Assembly: GCA_026874595.1 (NCBI GenBank)
Contig: CM049306.1
Span: 80,132,142 to 80,196,141 of the forward strand
From: Sipunculus nudus
Taxonomy: Eukaryota; Annelida; Sipuncula; Golfingiida; Sipunculidae
Length of the DNA: 64,000 nt
Reading direction: 5' to 3'
Shown here: piece after piece, positions 33,574 to 46,238 of the stretch
How positions within the stretch are numbered: position 1 is the first letter of the stretch
Layout: every line of letters begins with the position of its first letter
Notes under the pieces: model-generated
The model's input: the letters and a program-made list of their open reading frames with translations, nothing else
The model's database searches: none
What the model was told of the DNA's origin: nothing
Position numbers and translations under genes: made by a program

Positions 33574-34672
33574 GTAATTTTTAGCTCAGCTGACTGTAAA
33601 ACATTTGAGCTTTAGCTGTCCGTCGTTCATCGATCCGTCTGTCCGCGTCCGGTAACATGGCAAAAATCGTAACTACTTGATCTGGAATCTTCTAACTTGA
33701 CATCCATGAAGGTCAATGAAAAATCTGCTTGGACACCCGAAATAAGGTCTCTGTTATCCATATCATCTGAGCTTTGAGGCTCAGAAATACCCCCCCCCCC
33801 CGAATAAATAAAAATTTGATACAAAAGCTCCAGTATCTGAACAACTACTGCATTGTTCACCTCACCATGATTCTTTGCATGCATATTCATCATCGAGTGT
33901 GTCATCAGTTCCTGCAGACTGGTGGTGCCACCTGGATTCTTTTCGAATGTTAACGCTTTTTTATTCTCTATTTTTGAGACCTAAGATACGATCGTCCGTT
34001 AAAAGTGCACAAATCGTAACCATTAGACCTGGAATCTTCTAACTGATTATCCACTGAGGTCCATGAAAAATCTGCTTGGAAACCTGAAATTGGGCAACTG
34101 TGACTTATATTCTTTATGTTACGGGGGATGTTTGAGCACCCCAGAAATAATGAAAATTCATACAAATTGCCAGAATCCTCAGAAACGGTTTTCATCAAAT
34201 TTGGTGTATTATAGGTCTTAATGAACCTTAGCTAAAGGGCATGAATGGTGGCGCCACCTGTATTATCTTGATTTTTACGAATTTTTACCTGTATTTTTGA
34301 GAACACTAGGTCTGGTAACAAGGCACAAATCGTACCCGTAAAGTTTAGAATCGTGAACCTCTTTCTTCTGAGAGTTCCCCACAGGTTCTTCTCGGAAACC
34401 TAAAAAGGTCACTATTACCTGATTCTCTGAGTTACGGGGCAGATTTGAGCACCCCAGGAATAATGCAAATTACAAACAAATTTCCAGATTCCTAAGGATC
34501 GACTGGATGGTTTTGTTATAAAATTTGGTGTGCTTATGGGTCTGGATGAACTTAAACTTATATGTATGAATGATGATACCACAAACATTATCTTAATTAG
34601 TTGCCTGTGCAAGGACATATTGTCAACATGTCAGTCGGCTGACCGTCATGACCCATGGGTCACTGGTTAATA
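33574..34672 (+). repeat. interspersed repeat of tandem monomers with 3' hairpin, second copy
   Basis: It begins near ttttagctcagctgac (33570). Monomer marks fall at 33708, 34056 and about 34371 (348 and 315 bp apart), with ggtggtgccacc or ggtggcgccacc boxes at about 33923 and 34250. It ends with gctgaccgtcat, the perfect palindrome GACCCATGGGTC (34650-34661) and actggtta. It sits in intron 1 of AKR copy 2. Structure fits a non-autonomous Helitron/Helentron-like element, by inference. Confidence 0.72.
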
Positions 34673-34811
34673 TAATATCTAGATGATTTGCCGAAGGTCG
34701 CCTTTACTCTTTTGTCCAACACAGTCGCGACTAAAGTCTTTTCACAAAGGCTTTTCAGGTTCAAGGTAAACCTACATTGAGCATTATGATGACACATCAT
34801 TGCACTCATGA

Positions 34812-34818
<7 letters not shown>

Positions 34819-34860
<42 letters not shown>
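34819..34860. repeat. (GA)n microsatellite
   Basis: Pure GA repeat of about 21 units followed by a T-rich stretch. Confidence 0.95.
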
Positions 34861-34866
<6 letters not shown>

Positions 34867-35505
34867 TCTTTTTTTTTGTAAATTTATCATACTATTTGGA
34901 ATGGAGTCTTGCAACAAATCTGAGTTATCAGATTATGGCTGATTAACAGGGATTATAATTGATATAATATGCATATTATGGCAATAAATCGGATGTGATA
35001 ATTAATGAAAAACATATACATTAACTTGGTATTATATACAAAAATATGAGAAGATTTATAACGGAACATATGATAAAACTCCTTTCATTTTTAATAATGG
35101 CACTATGATAAGCCAAGGCCGGATCTGCCGTAACAGTCATATGAACAATATATACCCTCCCCGTTATTGTATCAAATATATTATATCAAATAATGTAAAT
35201 ATTACTTTATGCTTTACTTTATGTTTCCATTATTCTTTTCTATCGCAGTGTTCAGAAGAAAAGATGATAATTGTAAACAGGATAATGCAAAAACTCGTGA
35301 GAGTGGTAATTTTGGTTAACCTATATATAGTACTGCATAGCTGTTCCCTTGATACATGTGTAAAAGTACAGAATTTTCCATGTGTTCATCCCCTGAGATG
35401 CAGAATTTAGTTCCTTACATCATTTTGGCCAAATGTAGCGGTTCCCAAGCAGATGTTTGACACTTTCAGACCACACTTTCTGCTCAAAAACACATGATCA
35501 ACCAT

Positions 35506-36739
35506 TATGTTACTTTCGTCCATATTACCTGTTTGTGACCCCTCTTGTGTTTGTCAATAAAGCTTATCTGTCTTCCACATACATACTGGCGCTGACATTA
35601 CTCACGCTAGTATCTTTGCATCGGTTTTCTTAGGAACTTTGGACAGCAAGTAAGATATATGATCTATGTATGTATGTTTTCATTTCTCACGTTGTGGATC
35701 AATATAATCCCTTTATTCATTATGGACACCTTCACACATATATGCACGCGGTGGGCCTTAAGTTGGCCAAACAGATAATAGGAATTATAGAATTCTGGCA
35801 TATATGGTATAGTTGAAGAGTGACGCCTTTTTGATGGATTAACTAATTTATTTTCACATTATTGTCATACTGACTTATTTATTTTCACATTATTTTCATC
35901 TATATCTACTTATCGACAGACAAACAACACGGCTTCACACCATATAGATACGTCCATCCATACATACATGTATATATAAATATACATATATACATACATA
36001 TATATATATAAATATACATATATATATATATACATATATGTATATATATATATGACGTTAATAAACGGAGTTTGATCATGATAAAGTTATGCGGTAATTA
36101 CAATGAAGCGCAAGGTACAGCAGATAAATTTTGGAGGTATTCTGGATCACCAAATATGTTTTAATTGATTTTTTACAAGAGTTGTTCATTGGTACTACAT
36201 GTTCCGGTTTTGTTCTTGATCACAGAGCTGAACCTTGATGAAATCAATTAGCTGACGAACCGTGACGTTACACATATTCCACTGGGCTTGCATTGATATA
36301 TTTCATGCATTTGTGTAGTAAATACCTGGCGGAGGTGAATATGTGGTCTCGCATCCCTTTCTAGTTAACTTATACGACATTGCAATGCTCGTCTGAAAGT
36401 AGTAAATAGTTGAGTAACTTTGGAAAATTATTGTTTAGAACAGCTTGATGATGGATCTAGCTTTCGTATGGACACGTTCCGTCATCAGGTAGAGATAAGA
36501 GTCTTGCAGCTGTGGCTAGTTCGACTTGACCAGTTAATGCAGATTATGATGTTGCTCTCCATAATCCTGTAAAGGCAGTATTGCCTAAACCCCAGGTGGT
36601 GGCTTAGTCAAGGGATCAGATGATAAGTAATTAAGAATTTCCAGGTGCACAGAAATCGTTCATAATGATAATTTGTAACATATTGGATAACGCACTGAAG
36701 TGTTTTAGATGATGGATCTTAAATATCTGACATAAATAT

Positions 36740-36792
<53 letters not shown>

Positions 36793-37835
36793 ACAGAATG
36801 CCAGATTTGTATACAAATTAACGGAAAAGTTTTGCTCGATGTTTAATATATTAACATTAATTTGTACAGCTACAGTGTAGAGCTAAAACGGAAAGTTTAC
36901 GGAAAGATAGCCAAAAAATGGTAAACAAGTAGTTACAAAATAAATAAGAAAAACAAGATTAATATAATCCTTAACCCTAATATAAATCTTTAAAAAGAAG
37001 GAAACTGGTGTGGTGCTGCATAGAATATTGTTTTAGCAGCAGTTCTGAATCAACGTAGTATGAATATTATTTTAAAACCCATCGCCTGCACTCAGATCTA
37101 TATATATATATATATACACATATGTAATGAGTGTTTGCGGCAAGCTGCATCGGGAATAGGCAGTGAATGTGCAACATCAACACATGTGGTGTGTTATACA
37201 TGTATGTGTTTATTATGGGTTTATACAATCATGCTTGTTATAATGAAGTACAGTACACTGGCATATTATTGATTGAACTTTGAATACGTTTTATTTGTAT
37301 TGAACCTGAAGGTGTCGCCCCGGTACGCCCAGTCTGATCACCAATAACCCCATTCACGTATCTCTGTCTCTGAATAGGTTTTTACTGCCCCAGTTCAACC
37401 TCCGTTTGTATGCATTATTAACAACAGAATAAACGTCCCGCATACAAGCAACAACCAATTAGCGACGATGCGAATTTGGTCCTTGGTCCCATGTACTGTG
37501 CAGCGATAAGACAGCGCTAACCTGACCAGGCCACCCGATTAAGGTAAATATTGATCAAGCAGGGCCTTCGCTTGCTAAGATTGACAGCGCACGGGCTGAG
37601 ACATGTCCGCTATTACCGCTCGAGCCCAGTCCGTTTTGTGTACATACAACACAGGTATTGGCGGGCATAACTGTAATACTGCAGCGCCTTAATCGTCCCT
37701 GCTGTGCAGCACCGCAAACCGTAGCTTAATTTATAGCATAACAGCCAGCTATTTGTGCTTAACCTTGAGGGAACAATTGGGCCCGACTCCTGTTGGTCTG
37801 CAGTTACTCCTGGGCGAGGTGACCGTCGGGAAGGT
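35506..37835. other. intergenic and 5' flank of the BTB-NPH3 gene
   Basis: It holds interrupted (TA)n at 35965-36052 and 36739-36789. From about 37310 the sequence becomes markedly more GC-rich up to the ATG at 37836, as expected for a promoter and 5' UTR. I cannot name a transcription start. Confidence 0.5.
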
Positions 37836-39744
37836 ATGGATTTCACAAAATATCGCGACTCCGGGGAGCTGTCCGACGTGTCGGTGACAGTCGACGGTAA
37901 GGAATTCAAGCTCCACAAATTCCTGTTGTACACCAAATCAGATTTCTTTATGAACCAGCTTAAGTCCAAACCAGATGGCCATGTCGCTATAACACTGGAA
38001 GATTTCCCCGGGGGCGCCGATACCTTCGAACAGGTGGCCAATTCATTGTACTACATGAGGGTAAACGTTAATAAAGAAAACGTGTGTAAGCTACGCTGTG
38101 CTGCTGAAAAATTGCAAATGTCAGGCAAAGGGAATCTGATAGAGTTAACAGATCGCTGTCTCCAGGACACTGTTACGGAGGCTAAGTTGGGCAGGTCACC
38201 GGATTCGACCGTCGACCTTCTGTTACAGGCCTGTGAACTGGGAGAAATAGCTGAGGAATCCAAAGTTACCGAGCGATGTGTGACTGGCGTAGTGGATTCC
38301 TGGCTGATACAGTCTTCCCGATTCGGTCGCCGATCATTCGGCTCCAAGCAGCCGGACGATTTGAAAAAGCTATGCAAGATCCCTCTGCCTGTGTTCAAGC
38401 AGGTATTCACTACTGCGAGAGATAAGAACGTGAGGGCTACTCTGCTGGCGACAGTACTGCAGTTGTACACAACTGCTGTTGCTGACCACCTAGATAAAGA
38501 CGCTAAAGCCGACGAAGAGAAGAAAGACGATAAAGCGGAGGAGAAAAAGGGCCAGACTGAAAAAGAAGATGTAGCAGATGAGAAGGATAATAAGGAAGAG
38601 GCGGAGGATGGGGAAGGAGAGGATGCTGCTGAAGAGAAGGCTCCAGGTGATGATGCAGCACCTGAAAAAAGTGACAAAGCTGAACCAAGCGAGGAAACAA
38701 AAGAGGGAGACGAGAAAGAGACTGACGGTGATGATACAGAGCCTGCAGAAACTGATCTGAAATTAGTACTTGACACACTTTTACCAGAAATGCCGCTTAC
38801 AGCTTCAATGAGCGAGGCTATAACTCCAGACTGGGCAGTGCGCATGCTCGTGAAAGCGGAAGAACTGGAATGTGAGAAAAAAGACGTGCTGTATAATTTG
38901 GTACGGCGTATTATATATCGCCTCAAAGCCCCAGAACTAACTCAGATCCCACCCAGTGTCCTATGTGACGTTCTGAAGCAGCAAACCGACGACAACAAAC
39001 ACATGCCACAGCTGGTTTGTCACGTGATCGACAATTACCTGCTGGAAATGGCCAATAAGGAAGAACTCACCGTAGACACTTTCCGTAACATGGTGCAGGC
39101 AGTGCCGCCTGAATACCGCAAGAACCATGACAGTCTGTTCCAGATCCTTGAACAACTTCTAAATTCAGGTAAGCTCTGCCGATTTTTTTTAAATAAGTGC
39201 CTGAATATTAAAATATAAAAATTTTCAAATTTCATATCTTTTCTTCACACATGTAGTATTCAAATAATATTTATATCATTTTGAACCCCAGTTTAAAAAC
39301 CCGTCATATACATTTTGTACCACAGTATTATTTCAGTTGTACCCTGTTCTAGCCTCGCCCATTGTACAAAGGTTTCATCCTTATTGATGCATTTTTTAAA
39401 ATTGCTAGTGAGTCCGACCAATACAAGGCCGTGATTCTCTCATTAAATGCATTCCTCAGCAGGATAGAAATTGATCATATAAGCCCATCCACTGGCTCAG
39501 CTTAATGCTTTGTTAAACCAATAACATCAATACTAACATTTACTTTTATCACGTTATAATGACACACTCCTTGGACATTTTCAAAAACCCATCAGTGTCA
39601 CCGTTATAGGTTTCGACTACTAATTCTGCAAGTGTGTATTTAAACAGCTTATCTGTCCATAGTCATAGCCATAGTTGCATGTTATTGGTTTTACATAAAT
39701 GTATACAAATTCAATTATTTTCTAAAGCTACATGATCCTCTCTC

Positions 39745-39794
<50 letters not shown>

Positions 39795-42700
39795 GTTTGT
39801 AGTAACATATTTTGCGAGTAACTGTAACAAAGTGTTAGTGTTACATAGCCATCGTTCTGTACGTCTATTGCTGGAACGCTATATTTACCTAAGTAAGTAA
39901 AGAGCAAAAATAGCAGACGGGTCATAAATTCATACATATAAAAGATGCATCGTGTTTCGTAACAGACATTCTGAGAGTATACGAAAACAAACACAGGATA
40001 TATTTAAAGGTTTAAGAGCCATCATGAATCTGCATGAAGTATTAGAACGTTATAAGTGCCTTAACGTTAAATTCAGACATATCATAAATACATACATATA
40101 TACGTACAAGCATATATGCACAAGGGAGCAGGGTTACCGCTATTCGAGAGGTCATTTCAATAAACCTTAACAGGGTTAATGTAACATAGTAATCGTGAGG
40201 TTACCGACTCCTCCGCCAAATGCTAGGACTGAAAGTGTATCCTAGTGTATAACAACCGTGTAACGTGTCAAGCGGTTCAGATCTCGGCCCTGAGAGGTTA
40301 TCGCTATACACCCAGCTACGTCACAATGTTAAACACTTCAGGAGGCCATATTTTGCGAGCCAATTAGTAGCGTGACCTACACTATAGTGTTGTCAACGAA
40401 AACAAACAAATACAGTTTACTTTACTACACGCTGTTAACACATGCATTGGTAAGGTTTTGTGTGAACTGAATAGGGTTTAAATCCCCGCAGATTCAACAT
40501 AAAGAATATTATCTGGGAATAAATGGAAAATATATAAAAAATATCTTGAATAAACTGCTTTGTGTTTAAATGGTAATGTCATTCCTTTTAGACCTCAATG
40601 ACCTTAGCATTATACTACTAATGGCGTACTTACAGGTATCATTGATGTTTTTGTACTTCGTATTGCAGTTAGGATTCCTCGTACAAAATTGTTTTTGTAA
40701 CATGTCACTGGTACATGGCTCTTATTTATGGTCCTTAAACGTTGATCCTTTATATCACCCACGTACATGTGAATATGAAATGTTCATGCATCATGTGGCT
40801 TGTAATAGCTTAATTTTTATACATTGTGTTCATTATTAGTAAGCTTATATCCTTCATCTATATTTTGAACATATACCTTTGTCTAATTTTTGCAAGTTGT
40901 ATTTGTCACACATAAACAATGTTGGTCTCATTTGAACTGGCAATGAAATTAACCAATGGATTTCAGATACCTAAATGCATTATTTTAAACGCATGATGTG
41001 AAACGGTACACACAGTACCACATGTCGCTGCTTAGCTGACTGTTACAGACTGTTATGGTGCTGACAAAAAAAGAATCATGTCCACAGACGGAGAAAATCA
41101 AACATGTCCACAGACGCAGCAATAATGAGACGCCATACCTTTTTTTGACATTTTACTTTGTCCAGTATGTCTACTTATATGAAATATAGGTGATTCAGTA
41201 TTTATGGGTTAAGTCGATCTAAAGACTAATAACAAACAAATACTTTCTTATTCAATAGGTAATATATGTAGGAATAAATATGATTGTCTCGGTCCCATCT
41301 CTCTCTCTCTCTCTCTCTCTCCCTCTCTCTCGCTCTCTCTCTCGTTGCAGATTTGGGTTGGTAGTATTTCTTAAATATAGCTGAATAAAGGTTAATTTAG
41401 GATACGTCTTATTTTTTTCCAGAAAGAGCCAATATTACAGAAGAACAGCGTCAAATATTATTGGAGGTCGTGGACTACAGGCGTATGAATGAGAAGACGC
41501 TGAGACGCGCCTACGACGAGAATCTCGTGCCAGCTCCCTACGTCACAGAAGCTGCGCTCTCATTGTGTGAACAACTGCGGTCTGACCTTGAGACGGCGCG
41601 CGCAACCATCCGGACGCAGGATGCCGAATTAGAACGCTATGGGCTAGGTGAGTTTTCCTGTGTGAAATAAAATCAATGCTATTCCCAAAATCCCCACATT
41701 GTTACTGTATTTACATAATACACTGACAATGAACGAATACTTGTGCTGTCCTACTGGCTTTTGCTGGGCTTTGCTGTCTTTTACTTATTTGATTATTTTG
41801 TTTTAAAACTGCGGTCAGGTCATCCCCATGTAATCTTTGAAACACTCGTTTGTTAGAACATTTAACTAAAAGAACTAGAAATATCATTAAAACTAAAACA
41901 AAAATGTAAAAATGAGTATAATACGCTTCTGCAAAGGCCTGAACGGACGCACCTTTGCAGGTGAGGCGCCTTTGATGGCTACCGTACCCTACACGTGGTA
42001 CTTGATCAACAGGATCAATCTGCTTGGAGACTGGCTATTGACCCTTGACCTGGAGCATACCATTGCGATCGCAGGGGAGGAAAACAGAGGTGAAGTGCTT
42101 TTAGTGTCGGGTGCTAGACTGGTATATTTATATCTATGATCGGCCATTAACGTGGACAGGCGAGCAGCGGGCGGGAAGAAAGTGGTTATATTACAATTTT
42201 ATTTTTGTAGATTTTTGTAGATCTACTTTCTGCATGTGCGCTTTCGGGTTTCCTTTCTGCACGTGCTGGTTTAATAAAAACATACCAAGTCCATAAATCT
42301 TTAAAAAAATAAGAATCTGCTCCAGAATTGTGGTGAGATAAAAAAGGAAATTGTATGTTTTATCTTCTTGAAAGAAATGTCCGTACAGTCATACAATTTT
42401 GATAAAATTTCCTTTTCCTTTTTCATGTAGTGCGTTTACTTGTTAAGCAAACTAAATCTGTTATTATCCTGCTTTTTCCATATTATTTGACATTTTTATC
42501 GAAACATACCAAAAAAATTAAAAAAAAAAAACCGCCCGCATTTATTTATGAAAAAAAAGGTGCCTGAGAACCATACTTTTTTTTTATATTGGCCTCACCT
42601 GTCTAGCTTATCAGCTGAGACTAGGGGACCTATAGAGAAATGAAGCGGTGTACATCATAGTGAATTCTATGGAAATGCAGGTGCTTATTGATTTGAAAAA

Positions 42701-43623
42701 AAGTTTTTTTAATATTAAATTTCATTTAATAATAGCGGACTTACTACTTTTCCTACTACTACTACTTCTACTACTACTACTAATCATCATTAAATATTAT
42801 TTTTATCTTCGGATCATGCCAAAATAGACTGCTCCATGACATGTGACTCTGACTTTATTTTATTCTCCTAAAATAGTTAGAATCCTGTCTGTCTTCTTTA
42901 TATTTGCAAGTTTTTTTAAATTCATACATGGCTCATTATTATTTCCAAGCATATTTGCAGCTGACTGTAATTTTAATTCCATTGGTCTGAGGTCACTTGG
43001 AAATAGTTTGTATTTTGTACACTTTTTATTTATGACTTTTGATTTAATTTTTTATAAAGGATGCTTAATTGACATTGCCTTATGATTAATAACCCATCAA
43101 CTTTGTCTCTGTCATTCAAACAAAACCGATAAATCATTGCATTGACATCGCTGTTTGGTCACTGTTACTTTTAAATAAATAAGTCAAATACTGCAAATAT
43201 CTGACACGACAACTAAAAATTATTGACTACTCAATTAATTCAATCTTAAAACGGTGCTTGATTTCAGGAGTTCATATTTCAGTGAATATATGGTATATAG
43301 AACTGAGTTGTCGCTGATAAATAAACCAATAAATGTTACTCATGTATTGTTCTTATACAATAAGTGATACCACCTATATATGTATATTTCAAGGTGTATC
43401 ATCTCGCTATGATGCGGCCGTATCCAGCTCAAGAAGAACTGACGTTGACAGCGCCCTCTACAGTCGCTACGATGACGATGATCTTTTGAACGATGACACC
43501 TTTACCAGAGATTACCGGTCACGCAGTTACGGTAGCTATAGTTACGAGCCTCGTAGCACCGCCTACTATACTCTTGGAACTAGTCCTAGGTCGAAATACG
43601 GTTCTCGTTGGTATTCCAAGTGA
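37836..43623 (+). CDS. BTB/POZ-NPH3 domain protein (plant NPH3/RPT2-like)
   Basis: Complete gene, three coding exons 37836-39168, 41423-41647, 43394-43623; 595 aa, phase-1 introns, good GT-AG sites. ATG 37836 is the first ATG of the frame, with G at -3 and +4. Residues 12-105 are a BTB fold with plant-type marks DFPGGADTFE, LRCAAEKLQM and GNLIELT. Residues 118-215 match the following NPH3 region (LLLQACELGEIAEESKV, IPLPVFKQVF). A Lys/Glu/Asp-rich insert fills 216-308. Residues 309-520 continue with LDTLLPEMP, LVCHVIDNYLLEMA, HDSLFQILEQLL and the NPH3 signature VDYRRMNEKTLRRAYDENLVP. The tail (520-595) is rich in Ser, Arg, Tyr and Asp. In plants such proteins are CUL3 adaptors in phototropin signalling; the animal role is unknown, and a CUL3 adaptor role is inference. 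The family call is firm. Confidence 0.93.
39737..39793. repeat. (CT)n microsatellite in BTB-NPH3 intron 1
   Basis: CT repeat with one early interruption. A second (CT)n run with interruptions lies at 41297-41344, within 80 bases of the exon 2 acceptor. Confidence 0.95.
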
Positions 43624-43834
43624 ACGTCAGTTACAACAGAATTATCTACGTAAAAATAGGGGTTTATTTTGGGTATATATAATATATTAGTTTTGAAAGC
43701 AGTTTAAATATCCTGATAATGGTTGTTAAGACGATAGACGTATTTCCCATCATAGCACTAATATTTACCTTTTAGAAAGAGTTACACTGAGCTACACTGA
43801 GCAATTCAACGTTACGGATTTTGAATCATATTAC

Positions 43835-43840
43835 ATTAAA
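43835..43840 (+). promoter_or_regulatory. candidate variant polyadenylation signal
   Basis: ATTAAA 212 nt past the BTB-NPH3 stop codon. It is a common variant signal, but alternatives further downstream cannot be excluded. Confidence 0.3.
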
Positions 43841-45920
43841 TGGATTTCTATGTTATTAAAAGCCAATGCTTAATTATTTAAAATAGAATGTAGGCTGTTA
43901 TCACGTAAATTCGACAGCTGATAGAAAAAAAAGCTATGCACGTGAAACGTAAAAAGGAAATCAACGTTCCATTGATTTTGTTTTAGTGGGGGAAGTGGGC
44001 AGTTCACAAATATTATTTCGTATTTATATTAACGTTACCTTGTAACAACAAATCATAGATAACCAGTGTACAATTTTGGTGAGGTAAATTAAGAAGCATA
44101 GTCATAAGGCAATTTTCTGAAGCCTTTTTGAAAATTAACTTTGAAAAGGTAGTGATAGAGAAAGAATAATTTTCGACGTTTTACGCATTCTCCAGAATAG
44201 CGTGACCAGCTCGTTGCCGTGTAAATGGTGGTGGCTGACCACCTGTTAGCACTGAGTGACCCTGAAATGAAGGGTATCTGTCAAAATTCATTTATGAAAT
44301 TAACAAGGGTTTGGCAGATGATTTATTTTGAATCCGTCTTTGTGTGCAAGAATCTCAGTGAAATACTAATATAAATCGACTTTCATTGTGCCTTTTTACC
44401 TAAGGTAATTAAGCTGACAAATAACTGATTAATTCATCTTTTGAGACAAGACATTGACAGTCGTGGTCACGGAGTCGCCGGCCACTGATGACGTCACAGA
44501 TCATTTCATGTATGGCAGTGTTTGGGGTGCTCGGGAAAAATTTGCCATATATGGTTAACGTGACATCATGTGGTGGATATTTTGAAGAAGACCATGAACA
44601 AGCCTTAAATGGTGTTCATTTCATCTGTCTGGCTTACAATGTAGATGGCTTTTGAAACCTTAAACCCTACTGATAAGGTTGCTTTTTAAGTTAAGCTGTT
44701 GGTGTTTCGCCAGATTTCATGGTATTTGATACGATTTTTAAAGCAATACCAAATTCTTACGAATTTAAATTTTTTAACGGGTGGATATCAAAAGGAAAGT
44801 AACTGACTGTGATAACTGATACGATTTTTAATTCGTTATATATGTTATATGTAACATGTAACACGCATTGTGTGGATATATCAAATTTAAGAAATCCAGT
44901 TGTCAGGTAATAGTATCAATGTACTATTTTTTTCAGTGATATTGTAAACGTATACTGCATGGGCCTCATAAGATTATACAATGCATGGAGAGAATATAGT
45001 TATATTTTATCGAGTCATTTTTTATACAATGGATTTAGCGTATATAAAATAGTCATTATGGAATGTCATTAGTGTTTATATAGAATGTCAAGTCAGGCGG
45101 CAGTGTTTGATATTTGATATATATTTGATATTTTTAAGAGTCCGTACTCCGTCCATTTAATATAAACTTAGCCTCGGGTAAATCAGTAATCGCCACAGAC
45201 CAAGGTGCTATCAAACAGTAATACAGAGTGAAAGTTCATATCACTCTCTCTCTCTAAATATATACAGTATTTGTATGAATTCAATGAGAAACATTATGCT
45301 GCGCAGATTAAACTAGCATCTAGTACTTTTAAAATAATAATCTCAACAAAAAATCCAGCAAACGCATATTGAATTAATCTGATATTGGCCTTGATTCTAA
45401 TAAATTTTTTTTTTTAAAAAGGTAGCATAACATTCTCAGGAGTATAATTTATATATATCCAATATATAAATTTAAGTATTTTCAAATAAAAATGTCCGAC
45501 ACGGAGAAGGAATATAATAAAAATTGACATAGGGTGCTCACAGGTATCAAATAACACTAATATTATATTTTTATTTAGTTTTATAGCTGTATTAGGAACA
45601 TATCATCATATCTGCTTGCATGAAAATTGAGTTTACTCGTTATATATCAGTTAGTTGTTTGTTGTATTTATTTGTATGCAGCTTTATGGAGCGTGTTTTT
45701 ATACAGCTCATCAGCTCGTGTTATTCCGTCCGTGCCAAATGTGTGTACATTTAGTAGTTGAGCAAATATTTAATTCTTATTGTATTATACACGGATTTTG
45801 ATTCCTTTCACATTAGACTTATTGGAATAGGTTTCACAAATTTAACGATTAGGCGTTAACTGTCCTTGTCATATTATGGTAATGGTATTTGCAATTTTAT
45901 CAGCCTTGAAATGAATTTTT
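43841..45920. other. intergenic, no gene seen
   Basis: AT-rich spacer between the convergent BTB-NPH3 (plus) and glutamate receptor (minus) genes. Nothing recognisable except short simple repeats. Confidence 0.45.
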
Positions 45921-45923
45921 TAA

Positions 45924-45932
45924 ATATATATA

Positions 45933-46004
<72 letters not shown>
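45924..46004. repeat. (TA)n microsatellite
   Basis: Interrupted TA array, 120 bases left of a second one. Confidence 0.94.
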
Positions 46005-46005
<1 letters not shown>

Positions 46006-46118
46006 CGTTTGTAAGAGGTAACGTTACTGGTAGGATTAGCATATTGGCACATTGATATGCTTATACGCGTTTCTGCTTGTAATCTTATTGAAAACTGGTT
46101 TACCTCGCAGATCAATAA

Positions 46119-46175
46119 CCTCAATTATCCGAACAAGTGTATGTCCCCTAAACTATTCGGATATTCGAGGATCTA

Positions 46176-46180
<5 letters not shown>
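46119..46180 (-). mobile_element. terminal fragment of a pogo/Tigger-like element
   Basis: The minus strand begins TACAGTAGATCCTCGAATAT, then TCCGAATAGT, and continues to TTGTTCGGATAATTGAGG, the internal inverted match. This is the look of Tigger-family termini with ATTATCCGAAC-type repeats. The outer end touches a (TA)n array. Confidence 0.5.

Positions 46181-46236
<56 letters not shown>
46179..46236. repeat. (TA)n microsatellite abutting a transposon end
   Basis: Pure TA array beginning exactly where the pogo-like terminus ends. Confidence 0.95.

Positions 46237-46238
<2 letters not shown>

Larger units (their letters stand above)
28478..35505 (-). pseudogene. aldo-keto reductase pseudogene, copy 2
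   Basis: AKR-superfamily exons in order on the minus strand. Exon 1 35419-35505 (ATG; GLKVSNICLGTATFG), exon 2 33002-33144 (SEEEAHQILGRFVEFG, TADQYSMGISEEYISSWL), exon 3 32486-32637 ([18 protein letters not shown]), exon 4 31157-31326 (INDLVRQGKVRYARACN), a GLLTGKYKKEHTP exon at about 29131-29310, and 28478-28601 (QVALRWLLQKPAVTSVAIDA). Faults: exon 2 leaves in phase 2 but exon 3 enters in phase 1; exon 3 ends in TAG where the family has the Gln of LYQ; exon 4 changes frame before YLGYNSLPTLQ; the QYNLL exon was not found; exon 28478 has no clear donor. Orientation and exon 2 junction match copy 1. The (TA)n run 32933-32993 begins right after the exon 2 donor. Confidence 0.85.

Noticed and set aside
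37755-37835. Longer N-terminus for the BTB-NPH3 protein
   Set aside because: That extension opens with GTG, not ATG; the first ATG, with good context, is at 37836 right before the BTB domain.
38051-38926. 291-codon minus-strand open frame opposite the BTB-NPH3 exon
   Set aside because: It is the shadow of the coding strand; its Ser-rich stretch is the complement of the acidic insert, and it has no family motif.
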